From Druceiella hillmani (taxonomy: Eukaryota > Arthropoda > Insecta > Lepidoptera > Hepialidae): 64,000 nt of DNA. Location: NCBI GenBank assembly GCA_039881145.1, contig JAYKKI010000074.1:5218501-5282500 (forward strand), given 5' to 3'. Position 1 is the stretch's first letter. Every line of letters begins with the position of its first letter. Shown piece by piece: positions 47,557 through 60,229 of this stretch. Under the pieces are notes generated by a model that was given only the letters and a program-made list of their open reading frames with translations, did not search any database and had not been told where the DNA came from. Position numbers and translations under genes: made by a program.

Positions 47557-47747
47557 GATAAGGTACTTGATACAAATAAGGCCTATGTTCTAATAAGTGT
47601 CTCTTTGAAAATGAGGTACTTGATACAAATAAGGCTTACCTAATTTAATGCTTATATTTCAATAGATATTAATCCAAACAAAAAGTAATTATAGTTAATT
47701 ATAATCTTTTTGGGTGTATAGGCTTTATTTGTATCAAGTACCTTATC
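47557..47747. mobile_element. 191-bp element with 30-bp inverted ends
   Basis: Arm 47557-47586 ('gataaggtacttgatacaaa' onward) and arm 47718-47747 are reverse complements with one mismatch. A further direct copy of the arm core (ggtacttgatacaaataagg) lies at about 47614-47633, so the left end is duplicated. Non-coding and MITE-like. Confidence 0.8.
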
Positions 47748-48049
47748 CTGAAAAGGGAATTCTTTGTTCACGTACGTCCTGGTATTACGAATATTTAATA
47801 TAATTTTCATTATCTTGAAAAATTACGAAATTATGAAATCGTTGTCATGGAAAGTGGAAATACTAAGTATAATTCTGGAATTTAAATTAGAGTGGAAGCA
47901 GGTTTATATTTTTTAATTAAGTCGCGATGCTAAGAAGAAATTAGTAAAAGTACATATGATGAGAATGAATATACCACGTAAGTATTTACTTATTCAAGTT
48001 AATCTAACAATTATGTAATATCAAATTTTAAGATTTAATTTGCAAATTA

Positions 48050-48900
48050 AAAACGACGGGAATTGCCGGACAATACGGGGCAATATAAGACACAGCATCG
48101 AAATGGCGCCTGTATTGATTGGAAATATTTTTTGACTTTTAGTTTTTACAAGAATTGGAGCTTGGAAGATAGAGTTTTAAGTAACAAAATTATTTGAGGG
48201 TATTTTATTTTAAATCAATTCTATTAACTAAGTGATACGTACGAAGATGTGTTTTCCTCTGAAGGTGTTTTAACAATAAAAATCAAATTGAGATAAAATT
48301 CAATCTTTTTTTAATCATATCACCAGTTAACTTTAAATCATATAACTTGCCAAAAGTTTTATTTGGTACATCAACCTTCAAGTATATTTTCGAATTGAAA
48401 TGCTTATATTCTAAGATTACAATAACGTGTTTGGAAAACACTATAAATTTAGCTAGTAATTTTGCTTTATTAATTGCATTTGGCCTTATAAAAAAAATGT
48501 CTAACGTGAAGTAAATATACAATTCTATGAAGTTTTCCTACAAATATTAATAAACTTATTCGATTCAGTATTCTGTTGGCACTTAACAACAAAAATGTCA
48601 TGTGCAAGACGAAGTGTTACTAATTTGTGCGAAGTTACAATTTTTCCCGTTTATTTTTGCATGAAACGTGGTCGCAGCACACTGGATGCCGCAAAATTGA
48701 CGTCTGCGAGTCTAGCGAACGCGAGGAAAAACTGTCAAATAGACTTAATTTGGGTGTAAATAAAATAGGTCGAAAATATACGCGTGAATAAGTCCCTGAT
48801 TGGGTGGAGGCGGCATGCCGCTGCAGTAATGGTAGCTCCTGAGGTTGACAGAAACTTTATATCTCACGTAGTCATTTATGGTTGGGTCTGGTTTTATTGA
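48050..48900. other. Interval with GC-richer patches
   Basis: GC-richer, non-repetitive patches at 48050-48120 and 48600-48880 (for example 'gtggaggcggcatgccgctg') stand out from the AT-rich surroundings. No coding frame explains them. They could be regulatory DNA or an unexpressed repeat. Confidence 0.25.
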
Positions 48901-49839
48901 GTTTAGGCGACGCGAATGGTAATGCTGTCTAAATAGATCTAATATTATTGAGTATAGTTCAGTATTATTTTATTTCTTTTAGAGACAGTAATTATAAATC
49001 GCTTATAGTGAACCTGTATAGACTCAAATTGAGTTCTCATATTTATTAAGCACATTGCCCTCTGGGAAGTTTATTTTTTAAAACTTAATAATACATTACT
49101 ACAATAGAAAATAATATTACGTGAGAGAAATAAATTTGTATACTATTATGTAAATTTATTCCACGACGTAGTAAACGTTTTTGAAGATATTCTTAAATCT
49201 AAAATTTTGAATTAGTTGCTAAAATCAATAATTGTAATGTAATTTGCATCTAAACATAAGACAAATTGAAATAAACAGAATAGTCAATCTATTGAATATC
49301 CAATAAAAATATAAAAAAAACTATTAATAATATTAAACACAATCTTATTTAGAAAGATGAGCCTGGGTTGCTATCAGCGATTTATTAATATTCAGCCAAC
49401 ATTTTCAGACAGAATATCTATTCTTAAATCAAATCAAAACTCGCAGACTAAAAGGTTTACAGATTCACAGATCCCATGTTGCATTAAAAAGTTTAATAGG
49501 AGTTCAATAATAAATATTTAGAAACATTTACTGTATAGTATTTTACCATGTTTAAAATTGCTCCCAAATTGTTCATTTTTGGAATATTTTCGTTTATTAA
49601 AATCATTATGGAGAGCCCGTCTGAAATTGAGCTTGTGTTAATTATATTTTTCCATTGATTATGGTCTTGGAAACTGACAGGATTCACCGAGACCGAAATT
49701 TTATTGCTACAAATTGTATTAAATTTTTTGCTTTTGTTTATGATAAGTACAGCTGATTTTTTCGTTGTTAAATAGCTATTAAGAAATATTTTTAAAAAAA
49801 TGTCGATAACCATTCTACATGCATCACTTTCCAAATTGA

Positions 49840-52400
49840 TAAAATTGATTCATAAAAGATCATCTTATCTTTTAGGGTTTCATGGTGAAACATGGAATCT
49901 TTATAATTTTATTATGTCGGTCTGTTAGTTACAGCTTCATAATATTTACAGTTAATTTTAGGTATATATGTACATAAAAGTTTGTGAGTTAATGCTTCAT
50001 ATAGAGTTATAGGTATTAATTAATATTTAGTAAAATATAAATTTTTTTTTATATGTTGTATACAAATGAAAGTGTATTTTTTCGAAAGTGCTAATTACTC
50101 ATCCGCACTTCCCATCGATTGGAATATTACTGTACAGATGTTTTAAAATGAAATTAAGTTTCTATTTACCATCAATCATTTTTAAACGTTTTTTTGAAAT
50201 ATTAAGCTTCCAAGTGCCTCGCAAATGTGTTTTACAATTGGCAGGGGGCCTTCCATTTTTAATAACGGTTTTAAAAATGTAACAAAATTCTACATGCGTT
50301 TAATTACAACTTTGAAATGAAGTGATGTGATCAACTTGCATTAACAATTTCAAGAGGTACAAAGTACTACGGAGTCCTGCTCAGCTTTTTAGTTGTGTTG
50401 ATTATCATGACAAAGTATATAATTAATAAATTAGTGCGGCTTTTTCAAAATATGTGTATATTTAAGTTGCTATTGTGCCTTGGCACCATCGAAAGACCAT
50501 CATTAGCACAGATTAGATGATTTTTCTTTAATAATATTTAGTCACTAATAATTACCAACGTATTAACCGTCATTTCTGCACAAAGTTGATTCATTCGTCA
50601 GGGAACTGGTTTTTTTCCTAAATACATAATAAGCCCTTAAGAAGCCTGGGTAATTTTTATTTATAATATTAGATATTGGTTTGTGTGTTTGTCGCACAAC
50701 CACATTTTTAGTAGGATTCTTTCTTTACCAATACCATATATTTATCTCGATGTAGTAAAACGTATTTATGTTTTGTGAGGGGCGTGAAACTCATCGTTTT
50801 CTTGTTTCGGTATTGATAAAAACGTACTTATAAAAGTGAATTGTCTAATTTTGTTTTATTAAAGTGTAAAGATTAATTTGTTTCTACCTAAGTTAACTTC
50901 TTTTTAACTACCTAAGTAATGTATATTGGCGAGGAAATATGTGAACAACTAAACCCGTAAAAAATTTGATATGAGTCTGACCTTTTGCTAAATTTGAAAG
51001 TAGTGTCGGATCCCGTAGTACCAAGATTTATATATTACAGTTTCAAATTACATCAAGTTATTTGTCATGCAACAATTTAAAATAGTTTTTTAATTGTCTC
51101 AAGTTTTTATAGTATTGTACGCATAATAAATATTTTAAATGATCGATATGGTCCCGTTGGTACAGCCTGCATTTTTCACTATAATTCCGATTACTTCAAA
51201 ATACTTCTCCGACTGTAATGCCAAATAATGCTAGTTTCCTTATGTATGTTTTACAATATTGTCCATGAACAATTTTTGGCTATGATTCTCGTATACTATA
51301 AGTATACAGTTAAATGAAGGAGTGTTGAAAAGAACTGAATGACAAATTTTTGCCAGTTAAACACTTTTCTAGTAACTAAATATATTTTAATACTAACATT
51401 CACCGCTTTTATTTACATCTAATGCTTTCCTTTAGTTCCTCAAAGTTACTATATGGATTATTAAAAGTCTTATTAGCCTATTTCCGATATCATTATAATC
51501 AATTTAATAGCAAAAGTCCAAAAAATACCTATTATTTCAATATTATTTTAAGTAAGATGTATTACTCTACTTCTGAGTATAGTTGGTTAACGTTCCTATT
51601 TGGTTCATCTCGACTAATGGCCTTGGTTTTAATTGAATCTAGCAATGAGATTAGCCTTATGTTTGTGATAGTTTATTCAAATGGAAAAAACTTAAATAAT
51701 ATTTAAAAAAAACAACCTCTTTATTATAGTTTGTAGAGAAAAAAATATAAAAATACATGTTTCTTTTTCAAAAAGTGTGGAGCCTGATAACATATATACA
51801 AAATTACGACAAAAGGACTTACGTCCTTTTCGATCAATCATTATTTGAAACTTTTAATGGAGTATTAATTTTTAATTTATATATAATATCTTTTTAATTA
51901 TAATTATATATTTTAATTATATCTAATAACGATTAAAGTGCCTATAATAAATTGGTCTTGTAATTTATCACACATTTCATTTTTTAAGTAAGAAAGTGTT
52001 ACACTTTTGGTTATATGTCCTATTATAAGCCTCCTTTATAATAATACGATGAAACGATACAGACTCTTTAAAAGGGGAGTTCTTCTCGCACTTGACCACT
52101 TTTTCAAGTATAATTTTACAAATTCTTTAAAAGGTCATCGTCCAATTTTGCATATATTCCCGCTATTACACTAAAATAGATTGGAAACATTTTTTAAGTC
52201 AGTCCAGTAATTCCATACTAATTTATTAGAAGACGCAGAGTGTTTATGATAACCATTTAACAAATTTTCTTTTATTTTTTTTCATTGTTCGAAAGTTCCA
52301 TGAAAAAGTTAAGTTTGGGATCAATAATAATATTATTGAAGGATAAAATTCTATCAGATAAGATTCAACCAGGACGGTATTTTTATAGTTACATTTTCCG
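49840..52400. other. Gene-free AT-rich stretch
   Basis: Very AT-rich. Short open frames on both strands (for example 51422-51706) have no recognisable similarity and are at the length expected by chance. Confidence 0.35.
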
Positions 52401-52439
52401 GAAAAACGTTAAAATAGTCCTCCCCAGTTCTATCTTCTT

Positions 52440-52760
52440 GTTTCTCATTTAATTTTACAAGTATCACTATTTTCGTGATAAGCTGTTTGTACAATACGAC
52501 TGTTTTATTCCTTAAGTTTCCCTGTTAGGTTCAAATATCTGAAATTTGGATTCATCAGTTGATAGAGTTTTAATCCATTGATTTTTTGTTGCAATTTTAC
52601 GTATTTTATCCTTATTTAACCTGTTTGGCTTGCGTTCAGCTTTGGTGTTTTAGTGTTAGATTTGTGCTGGTTACTTGCCAGAACATAGTAAATGTCTTTT
52701 TATATTGACTCTGTTTATCACGTGTCTCATTTAAAGAGACGGTGGTTTAAAGTGTAGTTA
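52440..52760 (-). mobile_element. Tc1/mariner transposase scrap
   Basis: On the minus strand near 52610-52540 the frame reads KNQWIKTLSTDESKFQIF, matching the Tc1 block around the first catalytic Asp (W.KVL.SDESKF.LF), followed by NRET and a stop. Upstream (to about 52990) a piece reading EGYNGWYVRKNAVK could be the preceding segment, but the spacing is about 260 bp too long, so an insertion or a second copy is needed. The rest is decayed. Confidence 0.45.
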
Positions 52761-53404
52761 ATTTAATATAGATAGTACTCCAAGAAATAGTATTATTGCC
52801 TTGAATAGACTGATTTAGCAAAATCAGTCTAGAACTCTTCCTACTTTATTTTTTTTACATCCTGGCCAAAGTCAACTGTACACATTTATATGAAATTATG
52901 AACTTTTTTGGGATTTTGCCTTCACTGCATTTTTTCTCACATACCATCCATTATATCCTTCGTGTGTCCAAATGACACTTCGCTGGTAAATTATAAGCTA
53001 ATTTCATTTCGTCACTTTAAAAACGTTAATAAATTCGTTTTTTCAATCAGTCATATACACAAATGCATTTTCTAAAGTGAGTCAAGTTCGCGTCTTAAAG
53101 TTTGCTATAAGAGCTTTATCTATACAATGAAATTTTCATTATGTTAATCTCATAAGGTTTTATCTTAAATTTTTTAAATGATTGTTTTAATATCTTTAAA
53201 AAAGAAATCATTTTCATGTGTAATTTATTTTTTCCTTTTTCACATTTTTTTATAAATTATTTTATTTTTTCTTAATTAAGATAAGGATTGTTTATCAAAG
53301 AATAATATTAAAAAGTACGTGTATATCTTAGAACTGATTATAATCATCGAACTAATTGGACTAAACAATGACAATGACATTAATCCCTGGCTTTAATGTT
53401 ATTT

Positions 53405-53458
53405 ACTTAGTGACCTACAATAAACTCACTAACTTAGTGACCTACAATAAACTCACTA
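53405..53458 (+). repeat. 27-bp tandem duplication
   Basis: Two identical units (53405-53431, 53432-53458) starting 'acttagtgacctacaataaa'. Confidence 0.92.
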
Positions 53459-53544
53459 ACATAAGCAATGGGACAACCCACACAAACCCGGCTTCTGCTA
53501 TTATGTTTGAAACATATAAATGCTGTTGGATGTTCCTAAGAGTT

Positions 53545-53659
53545 AATCTTTGCTAATAGCCCACCTGAAGATCTAATACAACGAAATCTAGGTCGTGGTA
53601 AAGAACTTAAAGAAAGTAGAAATAATACTACATCACGTAGTTTCATTTAATTGTGAATT
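53545..53659 (+). repeat. PAL family copy 3, right half only
   Basis: Runs from 'aatctttgctaatagc' to 'tttcatttaattgtgaatt', following the right arm of the 20.4-kb palindrome. It shares the 'aactt' and 'aatagc' variants with the half-element at 39.0 kb, so these two belong to one subfamily. Confidence 0.85.
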
Positions 53660-53726
53660 GATAGTTAAATGTGTATAAAAAACGATATTGAAACCTAGTT
53701 CTGTTGTCATCTTCACTTAAATTGAC

Positions 53727-54098
53727 ATGCCTACAATAGTGCGTCTATTATCTTTTATTGATCGCGTTGGAAATTGTCAGATTTGGTATTCGATTTACGA
53801 TATTATTGAAATAAAGTACCTATCGCCACGGAATATTTACGCAGAATCTTTGTCTTGTGATGTATTACGATGCATATTTATTTCGACCGGCTCTATTCCC
53901 GCGGTCGCCCTCCATAGGATGTTCTCCACTTTAAATGGACGAGTCTGTGGAGGACATGCGTCCAACGTTCCCACGAGAACCTTCGTACGAGTCGAGTTAA
54001 CAACGTTCGAATGGTTAAAAGATGTAATGTTGGATCGTTGCTACACAGAGGATCGTAGTAAAGATGCAGAAATTAGTTGCTTATTAATAATTAATTAA
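53727..54098 (+). CDS. Unrecognised 123-codon open frame
   Basis: ATG (MPTIVRLLSFIDRVGNCQIW) to a TAA at 54096-54098. It is the longest ATG-started frame outside the repeats in this half of the window and has more GC than its flanks. I recognise no domain, signal peptide or membrane segment. It starts just after the PAL half-element, and no promoter or splice context supports it. It could be chance, part of an old transposon, or a small lineage-specific gene. Confidence 0.15.
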   Translation: MPTIVRLLSFIDRVGNCQIWYSIYDIIEIKYLSPRNIYAESLSCDVLRCIFISTGSIPAVALHRMFSTLNGRVCGGHASNVPTRTFVRVELTTFEWLKDVMLDRCYTEDRSKDAEISCLLIIN

Positions 54099-54249
54099 AC
54101 GTTTAGGAGGGTTCATGGTTGGGGAATGCAACTTTCTTAAAGGGTTGTAACTGAGACATCTTAGATGAATTTGCGATTGAAACGGAGTAATTTTTTGTGG
54201 CATTTAAACCATATGTATATATGCGGATGTGTGTGTGTGTGTACATTCT

Positions 54250-54640
54250 TGTTTTATAGTAGTAACCGAGTTTGTTAACAAGTTTGTGTAAAATCGCCTT
54301 ACCTTGTTGGAATCAATGATAATATTATAAATGCGAAATTTTGGTTGCGTGTTACTCAATTACGCTTGAGCAGGTATATAGATCCATATGAAACCGATAT
54401 AGACATACTTCGTTATTGGAATTAATATACACGTTTAGTACTTTTTAAAACTCTGATTTAACAATAGTAACATTTAATATTTCAACATGACAATAGATGG
54501 CGAAACTTGTGTATTAAAGCGGCAACACATGTAACGTCTTTGTATAGGTATTGTAGCGGGAAGGTAGGTAGTACGGGAATAATTCGTGCCGTTTTGATAA
54601 AAAATCCACGCAGACGAAGCCGTGGGCGAAAACTAGGAAT
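54250..54640. mobile_element. Decayed non-autonomous repeat with Lepidoptera-type end
   Basis: Ends in 'ccacgcagacgaagccgtgg' then 'gcgaaaactag', a frequent 3' end in moth genomes. Upstream, 'ttactcaattacgcttgag' and 'catatgaaaccgatatagac' fit the body of the same family. Confidence 0.5.
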
Positions 54641-54859
54641 TGATACTGAGAATGTATGCAGTTTATTAGTTTGCTTATATGTATTTTATTTTATTTAAAT
54701 CAATTTTATTTCATTATTTGGGGGATTTTTCCTTGGCTCTCTTGTTGCCGATTAGATGAAAAATATATAGGGAGCATAAATATGACGGGCATTTTTATAA
54801 TAATACCCCCATTACACGTAATTCGATATAAATATGAGCAATATAGCGGCATATGATAT

Positions 54860-56430
54860 CGAACCCTAAATTAAAAGATGGCTGTATATAACGAGCAAAG
54901 CATCTTGTTCCATATTTAGATATATTTGAAAAAATTATAGTATTTATTCTGGCCTAGAAATGGGTACTATAAGTAGTATTTCAAATTTAGTCCTCCTGTG
55001 ACTACGGTTTCCATAAGAGTGTTGAATAAATCAAATTAAATAGTCAGTTACTCGGCTAAAAAATAGCTTTATTTATGTGTTGGAATGAAGACAATATTAG
55101 AATATACTATAATAATGATTTCTATCTCGTTTTCTTATAAAGTATATAAACTTTCTCTGGACCTATTTAACAAATTCATAAATCTAAGCACATTAAAAAT
55201 ATCACGTATATGACTGACATTTACTTAAAAACTAATAACCTAATTGCCAAGATGATTCACAACGACTGAATCACAATGTGAATAGCGCAAATAATCTCTA
55301 ACTTGGATCATATTTGTCCGGCTCTGAAACGTGTCGAATCATGTTATCACTACAATTAAGAGTCACGCGTGATCGTAAAATGAAAGAAATGTCTTAAAAT
55401 GTATTACCCGAAAGACCTGGTAAAGTTGAGCAAAACAATTTTTATACATTATAAAATCTGAAAATATGCAATGTAGACAACATTATACTAAAGTGATTTG
55501 AATTACTTTAGTCAATGTCGTAAAAACGTTAAAAATATATTTGATGAATAATATAATAAATATACTAAAAACTCACATTAGTAAGTTGTGTTATACGTTT
55601 ATGTAAGAATGTCGTAAATTAATCGATGGGGAATCCATATCACGTTTTAATATAATTTGTTTTTCGATATTATAATATAATACTATCGTGACCCGTGCGA
55701 AGTCTTCGCATTATTTATTCCATTATGAAGCTCAGATGACAGATCAAACAAATATTTTATTAAAATTGACATATAGAGGCGCAAGTATCAAAAGCATTGA
55801 GCTAAAGCGCCACTTTATTTATACGTGAGTGGATTTGAAATTAAACAAAAATTTTACCGACCGTCAATCATATTGACGTTGAGCCGTTAGATGGCAGCAT
55901 TGCTGTTTTGTGTATATAATTTTAATAATTAATTAATTTGCAAAAACAGTAGCAATAATAAATTTTTTAGTTGTGGATGCCGGTAGAGCAAGCAATTATC
56001 TATAAAACGATATATAATTTATGTGGATTAGTTGTGAGGTTTTTTCTAAAAAGGGAGTGTAACATCTTAACCTTAGCGTATTAATATATATGATGATGAT
56101 GAATATTAATGTTAAATATTCAACTTTTGAAAATGAGAAGGCATTCATCCGATACGTATCGGATACGTGCCCATCTGTAAACTGGCTTAATTCGGAAGTA
56201 TCGATAAATAAAGATAGATATGTAGACAGGGAATAAAAAGTGCTTGTTTTGACTTAAAATAAAGGAATTAATATGTAAAAAAGGACAGAAAATAAAAAGT
56301 GTTTGTTTTGACCTAAAAAGCGTCTATTTTTAGCATAATATTTGTAAACGCAAACCGGATAATACATTTTTTATTTTTCTCTTTTCGTCAATTTAAATAC
56401 CTGGTAATAACTGCGAAGATACATAAACCA
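54860..56430. other. Gene-free stretch
   Basis: AT-rich. The phrase 'gtgacccgtgcgaag' near 55690 looks like a decayed repeat end. A duplicated block (gaataaaaagtgcttgtttt / gaaaataaaaagtgtttgtt) lies at 56230-56320. Confidence 0.4.
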
Positions 56431-56439
56431 ATCATTCCA

Positions 56440-56790
56440 ACGAATTATTGTACTCGCGGCCGCAATTTATTAAATACTAAACAAACAAAGCAACGGTTGA
56501 GACGCGCGGTGTTGCAAAAAAGCTCTACGAACACGGTGCCTACCTCCGAGGCGGCGCGGCGTCTGAGTGAGGGCCTAATAATATAAAGTCTTTTAATAAG
56601 CTTAGAATATTCGGTAGCAGCTTGTAGTGGGGCCACGATAACGAGGCTAGAGTCCCGGCGGCGTCCTGCGGAGCCTAATTTATTTAATTGGGGCCAAATC
56701 TCTCATTATGCACGGCCGCGAAGTCGCCGAGTGAGTTCTAATGAGGCCGGCCGGCGTCCACGCACTCGCGCGCACTTTTTATTTGTGTTA
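56440..56790. promoter_or_regulatory. GC-rich island 1, candidate regulatory element
   Basis: A sharp rise in GC within AT-rich flanks. GC-rich runs alternate with homeodomain-like cores: 'cctaatttatttaattgggg', 'tctcattatgcac' and 'ttctaatgagg'. There is no transposase and no long frame. The minus-strand 63-codon frame at 56445-56636 is unconvincing. Confidence 0.35.
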
Positions 56791-57128
56791 CACGGTCTCG
56801 ACTTGTATTATTCAACTTTGCTCCTTATTGATGTCATGTTGAGGTTCGTGCCTGGGTATTAATATTTTGTCCGGATTTACGGGGTAGAGAGATAATGGTG
56901 CGGAATATTATCGTGTACTTTAAAAGAGAGAATATTGTTAAATTTTATCCTATTTTCTACTTTATATTTTAGAGAGGTGCGTTTTTATTTGTATTTTATA
57001 GATTCGAATTACATTATACGATTTTGTTTATTGGTGTGATATCGTACCGTTGATGCTATTGTGATATATTTTCAAATGTCTAAGTATTGAATATATTTGG
57101 CGTTAATTTTGTGGAAATTCATTATTCA

Positions 57129-57214
57129 CAATTAAATGAAACTACGTGATGTAGTATTATTTCTACTTTCAAGAAAGTAGAAATAATACTACATCACTTA
57201 GTTTCATTTAATTG
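57129..57214. repeat. PAL family copy 4, short palindrome
   Basis: Arms 57129-57170 and 57173-57214 are reverse complements with one mismatch and a 2-base loop. It is the outer part of the 20.4-kb palindrome with the inner 75 bp of each arm missing, and is preceded by the same flank 'gaatatatttggcgttaatt'. Confidence 0.88.
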
Positions 57215-57384
57215 AGTCTAAGTATTATTAAGTACCATCGTAATTTATATTCTCTTCACTTCACTACAGTGCGGTGACTATTTATTGTTTTTTTATCGAT
57301 ATCTAGATTAAAGTTAAATAATTTTACGGTATTTTATTGGGTGAAAATATTTTTAAAGTATTGTTAAAAATTATTGTTATATTC

Positions 57385-57480
57385 TACTAGCTGTTGTCCG
57401 CAACTTCGCTCACGTAGAAAAGGGAAAGGTACGGTGATATAATAAAAAAAATGTTTGTAGTGGAAATGGCTAAATAGTTT
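57385..57480 (+). mobile_element. 5' end of a decayed insect repeat
   Basis: 'ctagctgttgtccgcaactt' followed by 'cgctcacgtagaaaaggg' is a start I recognise as common in moth repeats. The rest of the element is not recognisable. Confidence 0.45.
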
Positions 57481-58730
57481 GAGATGCTATGCACATCGAA
57501 GAAATGGCGTAAAAAGAAAGCCTGCAGTGGGTCGCATACGGTATATGCGACGTGGTGTCGTGATGTGTTGTTATATGTTCACGCTCTTATTTCTGGCGGG
57601 ATGATTTATCAAAAAATGAATTCTATTTTGGGATAAATATGTTATCCTATGTACATTTACTTAATATAGGCTCAATATGTTCAAGATTTCTTGTTCAAGA
57701 TTCTTTTTGTCTGAGATTTGTTAAGCAATAGAAGCATGAAAGTGGAAGAAATGAACAGATAAACCATTTTCCATTTATAATGTAACGATAATTGGATGCC
57801 TGTTTGTCGACAATTTTATTTTTCTATGGGTGAAGTGATATTGGTGTAGAATATTATCTACTATATGATATTAAAGTTCATGTCCTGGATTCAATAATTT
57901 AATTTTGTCTTGACTTACGATTATGGAGATAATAGCAGTAAATATATGTAATATCTATGTAAGCGGAATATTAATTTCTAGTATTATATTCAATACATTA
58001 TGTAATGTTTGTAGCCTATTAATTAATATATGCCTTAGACTTGTGTTATTAGTTTCGTTTCTTTGTGAGATTACATATAGAGATTACATCATGAGTTGTA
58101 GTGTATTGGATTTAATATTACCCGGATTTATGATAATGGTGGTATAACACTGTGTTTACATCAAAGTTTTGTCGAATGTATTTTGCGCTCATTTACTTAT
58201 ATATACTATGAGAAGTGAATGGAGTGAATCATGAGCGATAATTTAAAAGAACTATACAACATTGCCATATAAATTCATAGTATACTTCGTTTAAGCTTTC
58301 CAATGAAAGCTTCATATTTATAAATAATCAGTTTCTTTTTGACTATATTCATTACGGAGCTATTTAATTCGTCACGTGATATTCAGCTAGAGAAAAATTC
58401 TTTATATTTAATGAAAAAAAAAATAAAAATACGTAAACACTTTCACTTGTTCACGTTGCCAATTTTTTTAACTTCATCAAAACCAGTTTGTATTTTCTAC
58501 CATTTTAAATTAAAAACAATTGTCCTCGTAGTCGTCCTATATTGCAGATTATCTCGTAATCGTTTTCTGCAGGCATACCTCGTCATTTGCATAACATCGC
58601 TTGTTTGTATTTATATTGAATTAATAGAATATTTAACCAAAGAGTAGGTCGCATAAAAACGTGAGCAGAGTTCTTTGAGTATTCACCAATGAGTATTAGG
58701 CAATACACATAACATTGATTTAAACGTATA

Positions 58731-58831
58731 GAAGTACTCTTACCATTATGTAATTTGACATGATAGTTATTGCTTTGTTTTTAACAAAGCAATAACTATC
58801 ATGTCAAATTATATAACGGTAAGGGTACTTC
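58731..58831. repeat. 101-bp hairpin with 49-bp arms
   Basis: Arms 58731-58779 and 58783-58831 pair with only a few mismatches; the inner 26 bp (tttgacatgatagttattgc then tttgtt) is perfect and the loop is ttt. Probably a tiny foldback element. Confidence 0.88.
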
Positions 58832-59079
58832 CATATATAATATTATATCCATATTAATGAAATATATCGGATCGGACAGGTATCTGGTGATAGATACTTT
58901 AGTCAATTGCTGCTTCATGCCGTTAGTGTCTAAACAATGTGTCATAGAAGGGTCTCTTGTAACTTCTAGGGTGGTCCTTTATTTGATTTTTGGGTTTTTG
59001 ATGCGTTATGGAAAATTTAAAATTCGGAGTACTTCGCATGTAATTTGATCTTGGCTAATGTATCCTTTATACGTATACG

Positions 59080-59490
59080 TATATAGGGTGTTTCAAATAA
59101 GTGATTTTTCCTTAGCTTTTTTTCTGTAATAAAACCTGGTAAGTAGAATACCAAATACAAACATAAACATATAAAGGTACTTAGACAAAATTGGTAAATA
59201 GGTGAAGAAAAATTATTCAACTATTTTCCAATTTTGTCTACAATTTTTTTTCACCATGCAAACGTATTGCCTATTATATTCTTCACAGGCGTAAAAATTT
59301 CGTCAACTACTCAAAACTATGAGATTTAGAATTGTTGCTATAATACACTTTTTTAATAACTTTCACTTTAACAATTGCGGATGTACGGGGAGGAATGGAT
59401 ACTTTTATACACATGCTTTTGCCCACACATTTTCAATCTATGAATTCATTTCGAGGATTAATTTAGGTTTCTGAGAAAACGCTGTTAGTT
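59080..59490 (+). repeat. Dispersed repeat 'R2', copy 2
   Basis: Starts 'tagggtgtttcaaataagtg'. 'cacaggcgtaaa', 'actatgagatttagaattg' and 'aactttcactttaacaattg' match 8040-8310 in order. A small inverted repeat (gacaaaattgg / ccaattttgtc, 59184 and 59229) lies inside. Confidence 0.4.
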
Positions 59491-60229
59491 AAATTTTGTG
59501 ACTGAGTGACATTTTTACATATCTCTTATCTTTTACGCGCGGTGCTTTAGTGTAGATTTTGGGATAGTGCAAAATAATTTTTACAAATATTCGTTTTTTA
59601 AATCTAGTCTATAACTACTTATGGGTAGTAGAAAATTAGCTAGATACTTCCATTTCCTGCAGTTGTCTTTGTTCGTTAATGAAGTTTGTTTAGGTTTTTA
59701 TTGAGGTTCAAAAAATTATTTTAAAAATCAGCGTACGGTTCACGGCGTTTTTCTGCGATGCGAGCTCAGACAAATAAACAATACCATTATTTTAAAATTG
59801 CTATTTTAATTTCTATTTATCGCGCATAGCATCAGCCTTACTATGATATATGAAAAAAAATGTTTACAAAGTGATGATACAATTAAAAGTATGATACTTC
59901 GATTGTGATAGATTTGCGTATTTATATATTTAAACTTCGAATTGATGATATCATAATACTTAATACGTCGACCGTCAACAGCATCTCGATAAAAATGAGT
60001 GGATCACGTCTTTTAAAATGTTTGTTCCATAAGGGGGTGATTTGAGAAATTTTGTAAAAACGGATTTAGCTGTTACACGATTTAATGCCAATATTAAACT
60101 CCGACTGGTAGTTTAATATTAAGTAAATTAGAAACGAAACCATGTAACACTGACATAACTTTCTTGAATAGGGTTTCAATTTGTATTCTCGCAACCATTA
60201 TTCATTTCATCAAAAGGTTACAGAGATTA

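Noticed and set aside
47234..47575. 113-codon minus-strand hydrophobic frame as a chemoreceptor exon
   Set aside because: It starts inside the inverted-repeat element at 47557 and shows no conserved receptor motif; hydrophobic frames are common in AT-rich DNA.
51422..51706. 94-codon frame on + and an alternative minus-strand receptor-like reading
   Set aside because: Neither strand gives a continuous conserved motif; the minus-strand reading needs several stops to be ignored.
38982..53659. The inverted PAL halves at 39.0 and 53.5 kb as the long terminal inverted repeats of one 14.7-kb giant element (Polinton-like)
   Set aside because: They share variants and face each other, but R1 sequence continues on both sides of the 39.0-kb half, so that half is a self-contained insertion. 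No polymerase, integrase or capsid-type gene is recognisable between them.
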